A stretch of DNA of 32,122 nt, taken from assembly GCF_008629675.1 (NCBI RefSeq), contig NZ_VWOX01000031.1, positions 1 through 32,122 of the forward strand. Direction: 5' to 3'. A program made the position numbers and the translations under genes. The DNA comes from Roseiconus nitratireducens (GTDB lineage: Bacteria > Planctomycetota > Planctomycetia > Pirellulales > Pirellulaceae). Shown here piece by piece: positions 8,719 to 17,522 of the stretch; within the stretch, counting starts at the first letter, position 1; each line of letters begins with the position of its first letter. The notes under the pieces were generated by a model that was not told the origin of the DNA, did not search any database, and saw only the letters and a list, made by a program, of their open reading frames with translations.

Positions 8719-10002
8719 TTATTTCAGCTTGTCCGCGAAATACGGGCCGCCGTACAAGGCTGCGTCGCCCAACATCTCTTCAATGCGAAGCAGTTGGTTG
8801 TACTTAGCCATCCGGTCACTCCGGCTGGCCGAACCGGTCTTGATCTGGCCGGTGCACAGGGCGACGGCCAAGTCAGCGATCGTGCTGTCCTCGGTTTCGC
8901 CGCTGCGGTGGCTGGTCACAGCCGTGTAGCCGTTCCGGCCAGCCAGCTGGATGGCGTCGATCGTTTCCGTCAGCGAACCGATCTGATTGACTTTGATCAG
9001 GATGCTGTTGGCGATTCCTTCGTCGATTCCCTTTTGCAGGCGGGTGACGTTGGTGACAAACAGGTCGTCGCCGACCAGCTGGACTCGGTCACCGACGCGT
9101 TCGGTCAGCTTCTTCCAAGTTTCCCAGTCGTCTTCGTCGCATCCATCTTCGATGCTGCAGATCGGGTACTTGTCGCACCAATCGGCCAGGAAGTCGACCA
9201 TTTCGTCGCCGGACAATTGCTTGCCGTCGATCGAATACTTCTTGGAGTCACGGTCATAGAATTCGGTCGAAGCGGCATCGAGCGCGATCCAAACCTGTTC
9301 CCCGGCCTTGTAGCCCGCCTGGTCGATCGCCTGCATGATCACGTCCAGAGCTTCTTGATTGCTTTTCAGGTCCGGAGCAAAACCGCCTTCATCTCCAACG
9401 GCGGTGTTGTAGCCCTTTCCGCTGAGCACCTTTTTCAGGTTGTGGAAGATCTCGGTTCCACATCGCAGCGCGTCACTGAAGCGCTCGAACCCCAGCGGCA
9501 TCACCATGAACTCCTGGATGTCGACCGAGTTGTCCGCGTGTTCGCCACCGTTGATGATGTTCATCATCGGTGCCGGCAACAAACGGGCCCCGACACCACC
9601 GAGATAGCGGAACAGCGGTTGACCGGTCGATGCGGCAGCCGCGTGCGCGGTGGCCAGCGAAACACCCAGAATTGCGTTGGCGCCCAGCGTCTTTTTGTTC
9701 TCCGTCCCATCCAATTCCAACATCGCGTTGTCGATCTCGGCCTGATCGAGGGCGTCCATTCCCTGCAGGACTTGGGCAATTTTTTCGTTCACATTGGCGA
9801 CCGCCTTTTGAACGCCCTTGCCCATGAACACGGACTTGTCGCCGTCGCGCAATTCCCATGCTTCGTGGGCTCCCGTGCTGGCGCCGCTGGGGACCGCCGC
9901 GCGACCGTGCGCTCCGTCGTCCAACAGGACTTCGCATTCAATGGTCGGGTTGCCACGGCTGTCCAAAATTTGTCGGGCGTGGATCGCTTCGATCAACGTC
10001 AT
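8719..10002 (-). CDS. eno: Enolase (phosphopyruvate hydratase)
   Basis: This cytoplasmic glycolytic enzyme interconverts 2-phosphoglycerate and phosphoenolpyruvate. The 427-residue length is normal for bacterial enolase. Conserved elements are visible in order: the N-terminal ARQILDSRGNPT, the flexible loop PSGASTGAHE, GDEGGF with general acid/base Glu205, the metal ligands Asp242, Glu285 (SIEDG) and Asp312 (GDD), the catalytic Lys337 (ILIKVNQIG), and the SHRSGETED phosphate-binding motif. The start is well supported by GAGGT about 6 bases upstream. The gene is convergent with the DUF11 lipoprotein and divergent from riboflavin synthase. No operon partner is evident. A plus-strand open frame of about 500 codons across this gene is antisense and not coding. 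Confidence 0.98.
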   Translation of the reverse strand: MTLIEAIHARQILDSRGNPTIECEVLLDDGAHGRAAVPSGASTGAHEAWELRDGDKSVFMGKGVQKAVANVNEKIAQVLQGMDALDQAEIDNAMLELDGTENKKTLGANAILGVSLATAHAAAASTGQPLFRYLGGVGARLLPAPMMNIINGGEHADNSVDIQEFMVMPLGFERFSDALRCGTEIFHNLKKVLSGKGYNTAVGDEGGFAPDLKSNQEALDVIMQAIDQAGYKAGEQVWIALDAASTEFYDRDSKKYSIDGKQLSGDEMVDFLADWCDKYPICSIEDGCDEDDWETWKKLTERVGDRVQLVGDDLFVTNVTRLQKGIDEGIANSILIKVNQIGSLTETIDAIQLAGRNGYTAVTSHRSGETEDSTIADLAVALCTGQIKTGSASRSDRMAKYNQLLRIEEMLGDAALYGGPYFADKLK

Positions 10003-10090
10003 CGCAGACCTCGAGGTTGAGATTGAAAGGGTGGGTGAATAGGGACTTGTTTTGGTTTGAATTCAGATTTCCGGATCACGCCCGCGAGCG

Positions 10091-10146
10091 GCCGGAAACC
10101 GGCACTCCCTCGAGTGGGCGGGAAGCCCGACGGGATGTCGCCGTCG
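10091..10146 (+). other. Series of four short hairpins upstream of ribE
   Basis: Four adjacent stem-loops can be read: GCCGG-AAA-CCGGC (10091-10103), CACTC-CCTC-GAGTG (10104-10117), GGGC-GGGAA-GCCC (about 10117-10128) and CGACGG-7-CCGTCG (10128-10146). They end 94 bases before the ribE start and could be a structured leader. The conserved 5' half of the FMN riboswitch (GGGTGAAATTCC, ACCGGCGGT) is absent, so no riboswitch family is assigned. Confidence 0.35.
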
Positions 10147-10240
10147 CTTGTCGATTCGGGCGGCATTCTGTCCAATGCGGGCGAGGGTGACTACCCGCCG
10201 CACCTCTTTTGACGCAATATCCGCCTTTCCGACATTCGCA

Positions 10241-10870
10241 ATGTTCACTGGACTGGTCGAAACTATGGGCCAGGTCGTCGAGTTGATCGATGACCCGCCC
10301 GGCAAACGACTCCGCATTCGATCCCAACTGGTCGCCCAAGACGCCGGAATGGGAGACAGCATCTGCATCAACGGCTGCTGTCTGACCGTGGTCGCAATCG
10401 ACGGCCCGGTGCTGGACTTTGAAGCCGGCCAGGAAACGCTTTCGCGAACCAATCTGGGACAACTTGTCGCGGGGGACTCGGTCAATCTGGAGCGTTCGCT
10501 GGCGGTCGGCGACCGGTTGGGAGGTCACTACGTCAGCGGGCATGTTGACGCTCTTGGCGAACTGATCGAACGTACCGAAAGCCCGCCCTGGGCAAATCTG
10601 CGATTCCGCATGCCCCGGCAATTGGCTTCGCAAGTCGCCTCCAAGGGCAGCATCGCCATCGACGGGATCAGTTTGACGGTCGTCGACGTGGACGACGACT
10701 CGTTCACCGTCGCATTGATTCCGCACACGCTGCAAGTGACCACACTTGGATGCCGAAAGATCGGCGACGCCGTCAACTTGGAAACGGATCTCCTGGCCAA
10801 ATACGTCCAACGCTCCCTCGGTTTGCTTTCCCCTTCCGCCCTTCCCCACTCCGGTGAATCCGACCCTTGA
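10241..10870 (+). CDS. ribE: Riboflavin synthase, alpha chain
   Basis: Catalyses the last step of riboflavin synthesis, the dismutation of two 6,7-dimethyl-8-ribityllumazine molecules, in the cytoplasm. The start at 10241 gives MFTGLVETMG, the family's typical N-terminus, and a 209-residue protein of normal size; the frame is open 31 codons further upstream but without similarity. The two homologous lumazine-binding barrels are visible: repeat one with INGCCLTV and repeat two with SGHVD and IDGISLTV. The stop TGA overlaps the TTG start of rsmA (TTGA), which implies translational coupling and co-transcription. Other riboflavin genes are not in the window. The gene could equally be called ribC in some nomenclatures. 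Confidence 0.96.
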   Translation: MFTGLVETMGQVVELIDDPPGKRLRIRSQLVAQDAGMGDSICINGCCLTVVAIDGPVLDFEAGQETLSRTNLGQLVAGDSVNLERSLAVGDRLGGHYVSGHVDALGELIERTESPPWANLRFRMPRQLASQVASKGSIAIDGISLTVVDVDDDSFTVALIPHTLQVTTLGCRKIGDAVNLETDLLAKYVQRSLGLLSPSALPHSGESDP

Positions 10871-11772
10871 ACCAGCCGCGTCAAACCGCCAGCTACCTTT
10901 CCAAACGCTTGGCCCAGGCCGGTCTGCGCCCGGTCTCCAAGTACGGCCAGAATTTTCTGATTGATTTGAACCTGGTCGATCTGATTGCCAAGTCAGCCGA
11001 ACTGCGATCGACCGATGTCGTGTTGGAGATCGGCACCGGTGTCGGTTCGCTGACGTCGCGGTTGTCCGACGCCGCCGGCGCGGTGCTGTCGGTGGAGATC
11101 GATCGGAATTTGCACCAGTTGGCTTCCGAAGAGTTGCAGGGGCGCGCGAACGTCAAATTGATCCAGGGCGATGCGCTGCGGAACAAGAACTCGCTCCGCG
11201 ACGACCTGATGGATGACATCCGTGAAGCACTCGGCCGGCTCGGTGAGCATGCGCGATTCCTGCTGGTCGCGAACCTGCCGTACAACGTCGCGACACCGAT
11301 CATTTCCAATTTGCTTCATCAGCAACCACCGCCCGATGCCATGGTGGTGACCATCCAAAAAGAATTGGCGGACCGAATCGTCGCCGGCCCGGGTTCGAAG
11401 GACTACGGAGCCCTCAGCATCTGGATCCAATCGATGTGCCGCGCCGAGATTGTTCGCGTGCTGGGCCCGAAAGTTTTTTGGCCGCGACCGAAGGTGGATT
11501 CCGCGGTGATTCGATTGGATCTTGATCCGGAACGGCGGGCAGCCATTGCCGATCTGGATTACTTCCACCAAACCGTTCGGGCCCTGTTTTTCCATCGTCG
11601 CAAGTACCTGCGCAGCAACGTGATCAGCGCGATGAAGAACCGACTGGATAAATCGCAAGTCGATGCGGTGTTGAGTTCGCTGGGGCACGGGGAGACCACG
11701 CGCGCCGAGGAGCTTTCGGTCCAAGAAATTCAAACGCTGGTCGAAGCCCTGCGTCAGGCCGAGCAAGCCTGA
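10867..11772 (+). CDS. rsmA: 16S rRNA (adenine1518-N6/adenine1519-N6)-dimethyltransferase
   Basis: KsgA/RsmA-family, SAM-dependent methyltransferase that dimethylates two adjacent adenines in helix 45 of 16S rRNA during small-subunit assembly. The 301-residue sequence shows the family signature KYGQNFLID near residues 25-33, the SAM-binding motif LEIGTGVGSLT (about 51-61), the acidic VEIDR motif, the catalytic NLPYNVATPII (about 137-147), and the FWPRPKVDSAVIRL motif before the C-terminal helical domain. The only plausible start is TTG at 10867, which overlaps the ribE stop by four bases, so translation is probably coupled. The length is slightly above the usual 270-280 residues. Confidence 0.96.
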   Translation: MNQPRQTASYLSKRLAQAGLRPVSKYGQNFLIDLNLVDLIAKSAELRSTDVVLEIGTGVGSLTSRLSDAAGAVLSVEIDRNLHQLASEELQGRANVKLIQGDALRNKNSLRDDLMDDIREALGRLGEHARFLLVANLPYNVATPIISNLLHQQPPPDAMVVTIQKELADRIVAGPGSKDYGALSIWIQSMCRAEIVRVLGPKVFWPRPKVDSAVIRLDLDPERRAAIADLDYFHQTVRALFFHRRKYLRSNVISAMKNRLDKSQVDAVLSSLGHGETTRAEELSVQEIQTLVEALRQAEQA

Positions 11773-11864
11773 GAAATTCGCAAGGCCAGCCGTCATAGCC
11801 GTCGTGACCTCATGCCGATTTCGTAGGTCAGGCTGTGCATGACGGAATGACTTTTCTAAAATTC

Positions 11865-11883
11865 ACCCTCCCTCCGGGAGGGT
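11865..11883 (+). repeat. Palindromic repeat, family C type
   Basis: ACCCTCCC and GGGAGGGT pair as an 8-bp stem with a 3-base loop, 93 bases after the rsmA stop. The same 19 bases recur as the exact reverse complement at 11986-12004, so the pair also forms a long-range inverted repeat enclosing about 100 bases. A role as a transcript-end hairpin for rsmA is possible. Confidence 0.6.
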
Positions 11884-11985
11884 CAAAGGCGAGGTACGAG
11901 TCTTTGGGGAGGGCGTCTTCAAGAACCCGCTGAAATCAATCGCGTCAGACGTTGCCCTCCCCGCGTCGTCGCTAGCTCCTCCGCG

Positions 11986-12027
11986 ACCCTCCCGGAGGGA
12001 GGGTGAAGTACAATTGCGCGACCTCCT
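11986..12027 (-). repeat. Palindromic repeat, inverted partner, with family C tail
   Basis: The first 19 bases are the exact reverse complement of 11865-11883. On the plus strand the hairpin continues as GGGTGAAGTACAATTGCGCG and ends ACCTCC, matching the tails of the elements at 8641 and 29281. It lies about 75 bases beyond the stop of the OpgG-like gene, where it could serve as its transcript-end structure. Confidence 0.6.
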
Positions 12028-12101
12028 CACGGGAGGGTGGAGTGAATTGTGTCGATACCAATGCCCGGAGGGTCAAAGGCGAGACGCGAGCCTTCCGCGT
12101 C

Positions 12102-13703
12102 TTACTCCTGTCGGGTGTACACGCTGGGGTACACAAATTCGGGCTGATCTCGCGGGCAGAGATACGAAAACAATTCGGTCAGCGGGCGACTGCCGTCGAC
12201 CAACCGCAGTGAAAGATCGACCGGACCGTCTCCGCTGGGCTTGAACGTCACGTCCAGCAAATAGTCGCCGGTTTCGGTCCGCTGCACTTGCTGTTCGATC
12301 AGGGTTCCGTCGCGGATTTCGGCGGAAATGTCGACGGCTCGATCGGACGGCTGCTGCTGTAACGCCAACCCGGCGAATCGAATCTGCAGCCCGATCTGAT
12401 CGTCCGGCAACTCTCGATCGATGTGAAAGTTTGTGGCCCGGCCGACGTAGTTTTCCGCGCTGACGTCTCCGGGAAAGAATTTCACGGAGTATCCAAGCTC
12501 CAGCGGCTCGCCCGGCTCAGGCAATTTGGATGGAACCCAATACGCCGCAATGTTGTCGATCCCCTCGTGCGCCCCTGGGATCTCCAACAGTTCCACGCGG
12601 CCATCCAGCCACGGTTGATCGGGCGTGATCCAGATGCTCGGCCGAAGATGGTACTTGGCGTTGTAGTCTTCGTAGTGAAAGAACGCTCGATTGCGTTGCA
12701 AGATGCCGAACCCCAGCAATGCCCGCACGGAGCGAAACGACGTCGACGGGTAAGGCTGGCGCGTGAACGGACGCCATACCCAGCCGGCTTCACCGCTTTC
12801 GATCAACAGGCCGTCACTGTCGTGCACGCCGGGCCGATTGTCTTTGGGCGGACCATCCAAACCGTCGCCCCAAATCCACATGGAAGTCAGCGGAGCCACG
12901 CCCAACTTCTCCACCCCCACCGCATCCTCGGGTGGCTGTTCCCGCGCGTACAAAGTCGCCTGAACCCTCAACGTCGATTCGATGGTGCCGGGGCGAAAAT
13001 AAAACTGGTACGCACCGGTCAACGAGGGGCTATCCAGCTGCGCCAAGACGGTGACGGTTTCATCGCAGCGCGAAGGCTTGAGGATCCAGAACCGTCGAAA
13101 GAACGGGAACTCTTCGTCCTGGTTCATGGCGACATTGACGGCCAATCCCCGCGCCGAGGCGCCGTAGACCGTTTCGCCGGACCGTGCGCGGAAGTAGCTG
13201 GAACCGACGAACGTCAACATTTCCTGAACGTCGTCGCGGCCCGGAAACTTTCCAACGATGCGCACTCCGGCATGCCCCAGATCATCCGGAATGGTATCGC
13301 GGTCGATCGCTTCGCCGTAGTCAAAGTCGTCTTTGCTGAACTCAAATCGCTCGACCTCCTCTCCTTCGACACCGAACAAGTCCACACGGTCTTGTTGGAC
13401 GTAGCCACGGTGGAAAGTTTCAAACCAAAACGGGACCTTGTCCTGCCAGGGCGCCCGCTCGTGATTGAACTGGATTTCGCGGAACTGTTCGTAGCTCAAA
13501 TCGGCCAACGCTTTCGGGAGCGGTTGACGTGGTGTGAACGGTTCACCGGCCTGCTGCTTGGCAAACTCTTTCAGCAGGTTGTAATTGGAAACGTCGGCGG
13601 GTGAAAGCTGAACCGCTTCCGACTGGGATACCGCCGGGACAACCAAAAGGCACGTGGTCCACAGCAACGGTCCGATGCACCGGACGTTAACAAGACGCGT
13701 CAT
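12102..13703 (-). CDS. opgG: Periplasmic glucan biosynthesis protein, OpgG/MdoG family
   Basis: A 533-residue protein with an N-terminal signal peptide (hydrophobic IGPLLWTTCLLVVPAV, cleavage near residue 27), close in length to E. coli OpgG (511). Family features visible in order are LSYEQFREIQFN near the N-terminus, the HRGYVQQDRVDLF segment, the galactose-mutarotase-like beta-sandwich with FFRRFWIL, LTSMWIWGD, HDSDGLLIESG and GWVWRPF, and a C-terminal Ig-like domain. The family acts in the periplasm on osmoregulated beta-1,2-linked glucans; some members have beta-1,2-glucanase activity. The membrane synthase OpgH is not in this window, so the pathway is unproven here. The gene lies 48 bases downstream of dnaE on the same strand and may be read through from it. 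OpgD is the alternative name. Confidence 0.9.
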   Translation of the reverse strand: MTRLVNVRCIGPLLWTTCLLVVPAVSQSEAVQLSPADVSNYNLLKEFAKQQAGEPFTPRQPLPKALADLSYEQFREIQFNHERAPWQDKVPFWFETFHRGYVQQDRVDLFGVEGEEVERFEFSKDDFDYGEAIDRDTIPDDLGHAGVRIVGKFPGRDDVQEMLTFVGSSYFRARSGETVYGASARGLAVNVAMNQDEEFPFFRRFWILKPSRCDETVTVLAQLDSPSLTGAYQFYFRPGTIESTLRVQATLYAREQPPEDAVGVEKLGVAPLTSMWIWGDGLDGPPKDNRPGVHDSDGLLIESGEAGWVWRPFTRQPYPSTSFRSVRALLGFGILQRNRAFFHYEDYNAKYHLRPSIWITPDQPWLDGRVELLEIPGAHEGIDNIAAYWVPSKLPEPGEPLELGYSVKFFPGDVSAENYVGRATNFHIDRELPDDQIGLQIRFAGLALQQQPSDRAVDISAEIRDGTLIEQQVQRTETGDYLLDVTFKPSGDGPVDLSLRLVDGSRPLTELFSYLCPRDQPEFVYPSVYTRQE

Positions 13704-13751
13704 TGTTTACGCTACATCTCAAGGAAAAAAGTTCCAGCGTCATCGGCGACG

Positions 13752-16700
13752 CTAGCGAGGCTTGCTCATCATCAATCGATAGTTACCGCTGCCCAGCAGG
13801 TCATCGATCCGTGTCCGCATTTCCGGGTTGACCTGGACTTTGAACTTGTCCGCCTTCAGGTGAACCAATTCGCCGTCATTCAGCTGCATGCTAAACAACA
13901 ATTCCTGGCTGCCCGGGTAGCCGCGCAGGATCTCCTTCAGCCGAATAATCGTCTGGTGGTCGTGGTCCGCTTCGTTCAATCGGATCCGCATCCCGTGGGT
14001 GTAACGGTTGTCCAGGTCATTCAGCGGGATCAGTTCGTCGATGATCAGGTTGGCCTCGTCCCCACCGCCGCGGCGATCGACTTTTCCTTTGGCCAACACG
14101 ACCGCATCGGGTTGCACCTTTTCACCGTGATCGGCAAATCCTCGCGGCCACAGGATGCAGCGAATGGCACCCTGCATGTCTTCCAAGTCAAAGTTGGCGT
14201 ACTTGGACGGCTGGCCGGGTTTGGGATTCTTCGTGTGTGCGATCTTGATGGAGCTGATCATTCCGCCCAGGATCACCTCGCCGCGATCCTTGACATCGGC
14301 CAGTGAATCGGTGGTGTGAGTCCGGAACGTTGCCAGCTTGGATTCGTATTCGGCCAGCGGGTGCGAGTGCAGGTAGTATCCGAGAACTTCTTTCTCGTAG
14401 CCCAACTTCTCACGTTCCGGCCATTCTTCCATGTCCGGAAGCACGACCGCCGGGCCGCTGCTGGATTCGGTGGCTTCTTCGAAAGCCCCGAACAGACTGG
14501 CCTGGCCGCACTTCTTGTCGGCCTGCACTGCCGCCCCGGCCTGCATCGCTTTTTCGATGACGGCAACCAGTTGGCTGCGTTTTGCGTCGAAGCAATCCAT
14601 CGCACCGGCCTTCACCAAGGTCTCTACCGCCGACTTGTTGCAGGCCTGTTGGTCGACGCGTTCACAAAAGTCAAAGATGTCCTTGTACGGTCCGTTCTTT
14701 TTCCGCTCCGATTCGATCGAAACGGCTGTCGAACCACCACAGCCCTTGATGGCCGAAAGGGCAAAGTGGATCCGCCCGTCGGCAACGCTGAAATCTGCTT
14801 CCGATGCGTTCACGCACGGCGGAACGACTTCGATCCCCATCCGATCGCAATCCTCCATGTGCTCGACCAGGGAGTCTTTGCGTTTGAAGTTCCGTCCGGA
14901 GATGTCGCTCGAGAGCAGCGACGCCATGAATTCGACGGGGTAGTGGGCTTTCAGGTACGCCGTCTGGAAGGCCACCAACGCGTAGGCGGTTGAGTGAGAC
15001 TTGTTGAAACCGTAACCGGCAAACTTGACGATCAGATTCCAAATGTCTTCGGCGTCTTTCTGCGCTAGACCGTTTTCCACGGCCCCCTTCAGGAAGATTT
15101 CCTGGTTCTGGTTGATCAGCGCCTCCTTCTTTTTGCTGATCGCCTTAATGCACGTGTACGCTTTGGCAAGCGGGACGCCGCCCAAGCGGTTCAGAATCCG
15201 CATCACCTGTTCCTGGTAGACCATCACACTGTTGGTCTCTTCCAGGATCTCTTTCAACACCGGGTGCTTGTATTCCGGACTTTGGCGGCCGTGTTTGATG
15301 TTGACGTAATCGTCAACCATCCCGCCTTCCAACGGGCCCGGCCGGTACAACGCCGCGGTTGCGATGATGTCGTGAAAAGTATCCGGTTTCATCCGGGTCA
15401 GCAGATCGCGAATGCCGCCGGATTCCAACTGGAACACGCCCTTCGTTTCGCCACGCTGCAACAGCGCGTACGTTTTCTTGTCTTCCAGCGGAAACTTCAG
15501 CGGATCGACCTTCTTTCCGGTCGTCTGCTCGATCAACTGGACCGATCGGCTGAGCATTGTCAGGTTGCGCAGCCCCAGGAAGTCCATCTTCAGCAGACCG
15601 CTGGCTTCGACGTCGTTCATCGACCACTGCGTGATGACATCCTGTTTGCCGGGGACACGCGTCAGTGGCACATATTCCGATAACGGTTTGTCGGCAATCA
15701 CCACGGCGGCCGCGTGGGTTCCGACGTTCCGTGCCAGGCCTTCGATTTTCATCGCCAGGTTCAACAGTTCACGGATCTCCGGATCACCGTCGTAGGTCTG
15801 TTTCAGATCGGCACTTTTTTCCAGAGCCTTCTTGATCGTGATCTTTAACTCGTCGGGGACCATTTCGGTCACCTGGTTGACCCGTGCCAACGGGATCCCC
15901 AGGGCCCGGCCGGTGTCTTTGATGGCAGCCCGAGCGGCCAAGGTTCCGAACGTCCCGATCTGGCACACGTTGTCGTTGCCATAACGCTGTTTGACGTACT
16001 CGATCACCTCGATCCGACGCTCCTTCTCAAAGTCGATATCGATATCGGGCGGCTCGGTACGACTCTCATCCAGAAATCGTTCAAACAGCAGGTCGTATCG
16101 CAGCGGGCAAACGTGCGAAAGGTACAGCGCGTAACAGACCAGTGCCCCGACACCGCTGCCCCGCGCGGTCGCGGAAATCCCATTGCGGCGGGCGTGGATG
16201 ACGAAGTCCCAGACGATCAAGAAGTACGTCGGATAGTTCAGCTTCTCGATGACCGACAGCTCACGATTCAGCCGGGTCATGACCTCATCGGAAAGCTTCC
16301 CGTCGATGATTCGATCCGGATCGTCTTCGTAACGTTCCAGCAAACCTTCGATGCAAAGTTCCCGCAGGTAGTCGATCGGCTGCTTCTGGTCGGGGCACTC
16401 AAACTTTGGGAAGTAGTACTTGCCCAATTCCAGATCAATGTCGACACCGTCGGCGATTTCCTGGCTGCGCGCAACCGCGTCTTCCAGCCCGGGAAACTTT
16501 TCGTACATCTGTTGCGGGCTGCGCAGGAAGAACTGATCGTTCTCCATCTTCATCCGCGACGTGTCCGTTCGGAAACGCCCGGTGTTGATGCACAACATGA
16601 TGTCTTGGGCTTCGGCGTCTTCCGGATCCACGTAGTGGCAGTCGCTGGTGGCAACGACGGGAATGCCCATCTTGTTGGCAATGTCCACGGCACCCTGCAA

Positions 16701-17315
16701 TTGCATCCGCTGGATTTCCAGATCGTTGTTCATCACTTCGATGAAGTAGCGATCACCGAAGACGTTCCGGAACCAGCCGGCAATTTCCATCGCCTCCTTC
16801 TCCTGGCTCTCCGTCTCGCCGCCCTTCAGAATCGTTCGGCTGAACTCACTGCTGACGCAACCGGACAAGCACACGATGCCTTCGTTGAACGTCTGCAGGA
16901 TCTCCTTGTCGATCCGCGGCTTGAAATAGAATCCTTCCAGCGAAGCGGCACTGGCCAGCTTGATCAGGTTTTTGAACCCGGTGCGGTTCTTCGCCAGCAA
17001 CGTCAGGTGGTAACTGGCGTCTTTGCTGCGTCCGGCACCGCCCTTGTCGAACCGGCTTCCCGGTGCGATGTAAGCTTCGTACCCGATGATCGGATTGATG
17101 CCGGCATCTTTCGCGGACCGGTAGAACTCCAGCGCGCCGTGCAAGTTGCCGTGATCCGTCAGCGCCAAGGCGTTCATGCCATGATCGACGGCGCGTCCCA
17201 CCAATCGTTTGATATCGCCCGCCCCGTCCAGCAAGCTGTAGTGGCTGTGACAGTGCAGGTGGACAAAGCCGCCGGGATTTTGGGCGTTGGTTTCGCCTGG
17301 AAGTGTTTCCGACAT
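13752..17315 (-). CDS. dnaE: DNA polymerase III subunit alpha
   Basis: Replicative DNA polymerase catalytic subunit. The start at 17315 gives a 1187-residue protein with AAGGAAG about 12 bases upstream; an in-frame ATG at 17438 would add 41 unconserved residues. The PHP domain (about 17-230) keeps its metal-binding residues (HLHCHSHYSLLDG, LTDHGNLHG, TSDCHY), unlike E. coli DnaE where several are lost, so an intrinsic 3'-5' exonuclease is plausible by comparison with DnaE proteins known to proofread. The C-family polymerase core shows RGSGVGALV (385-393) and PDIDIDF (423-429) with likely catalytic Asp426 and Asp428. A C-terminal OB-fold region follows (KYANFDLEDMQG). It lies downstream of trmB on the same strand with a 207-base gap, and 48 bases upstream of the opgG-like gene. 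Confidence 0.98.
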   Translation of the reverse strand: MSETLPGETNAQNPGGFVHLHCHSHYSLLDGAGDIKRLVGRAVDHGMNALALTDHGNLHGALEFYRSAKDAGINPIIGYEAYIAPGSRFDKGGAGRSKDASYHLTLLAKNRTGFKNLIKLASAASLEGFYFKPRIDKEILQTFNEGIVCLSGCVSSEFSRTILKGGETESQEKEAMEIAGWFRNVFGDRYFIEVMNNDLEIQRMQLQGAVDIANKMGIPVVATSDCHYVDPEDAEAQDIMLCINTGRFRTDTSRMKMENDQFFLRSPQQMYEKFPGLEDAVARSQEIADGVDIDLELGKYYFPKFECPDQKQPIDYLRELCIEGLLERYEDDPDRIIDGKLSDEVMTRLNRELSVIEKLNYPTYFLIVWDFVIHARRNGISATARGSGVGALVCYALYLSHVCPLRYDLLFERFLDESRTEPPDIDIDFEKERRIEVIEYVKQRYGNDNVCQIGTFGTLAARAAIKDTGRALGIPLARVNQVTEMVPDELKITIKKALEKSADLKQTYDGDPEIRELLNLAMKIEGLARNVGTHAAAVVIADKPLSEYVPLTRVPGKQDVITQWSMNDVEASGLLKMDFLGLRNLTMLSRSVQLIEQTTGKKVDPLKFPLEDKKTYALLQRGETKGVFQLESGGIRDLLTRMKPDTFHDIIATAALYRPGPLEGGMVDDYVNIKHGRQSPEYKHPVLKEILEETNSVMVYQEQVMRILNRLGGVPLAKAYTCIKAISKKKEALINQNQEIFLKGAVENGLAQKDAEDIWNLIVKFAGYGFNKSHSTAYALVAFQTAYLKAHYPVEFMASLLSSDISGRNFKRKDSLVEHMEDCDRMGIEVVPPCVNASEADFSVADGRIHFALSAIKGCGGSTAVSIESERKKNGPYKDIFDFCERVDQQACNKSAVETLVKAGAMDCFDAKRSQLVAVIEKAMQAGAAVQADKKCGQASLFGAFEEATESSSGPAVVLPDMEEWPEREKLGYEKEVLGYYLHSHPLAEYESKLATFRTHTTDSLADVKDRGEVILGGMISSIKIAHTKNPKPGQPSKYANFDLEDMQGAIRCILWPRGFADHGEKVQPDAVVLAKGKVDRRGGGDEANLIIDELIPLNDLDNRYTHGMRIRLNEADHDHQTIIRLKEILRGYPGSQELLFSMQLNDGELVHLKADKFKVQVNPEMRTRIDDLLGSGNYRLMMSKPR

Positions 17316-17522
17316 GTCGCGCGAGTCTTCCTTGTGGGTCTCGTGGTGCGAGCAGGATGATTCAGCCGTCAGCGTAACCGGTTTTGGGCGCGGATCGATA
17401 GCCACCCGCGAGTCGGGGGGCCGAAGGGTCGCACCCACCCCGTTGAAGCGCCCGGGCGGCAGGGCAACCGGACGGCAGGCCGGCCCCTTCCCGGCTCCGT
17501 CTCGGTCGCTGATTGACCCGGC

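Larger units (their letters stand above)
11773..12101. other. Convergent spacer rich in repeat elements
   Basis: This 329-base region lies between convergent rsmA and the OpgG-like gene and has no credible gene. It contains the palindrome ACCCTCCC-TCC-GGGAGGGT (11865-11883) and its exact reverse complement at 11986-12004, a 17-base direct repeat GGAGGGTCAAAGGCGAG at 11877-11893 and 12067-12083, and two tandem GGGAGGGTG elements about 30 bases apart (near 12000 and 12031). The palindromes could end transcription in both directions. Confidence 0.65.

Noticed and set aside
8497..10020. Plus-strand open frame of 507 codons across enolase
   Set aside because: Fully antisense to a certain enolase gene and beginning in a repeat; no protein-like features.
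10081..10146. FMN riboswitch upstream of ribE
   Set aside because: The conserved GGGTGAAATTCC and ACCGGCGGT segments are absent; only loose likeness to the 3' half remains.
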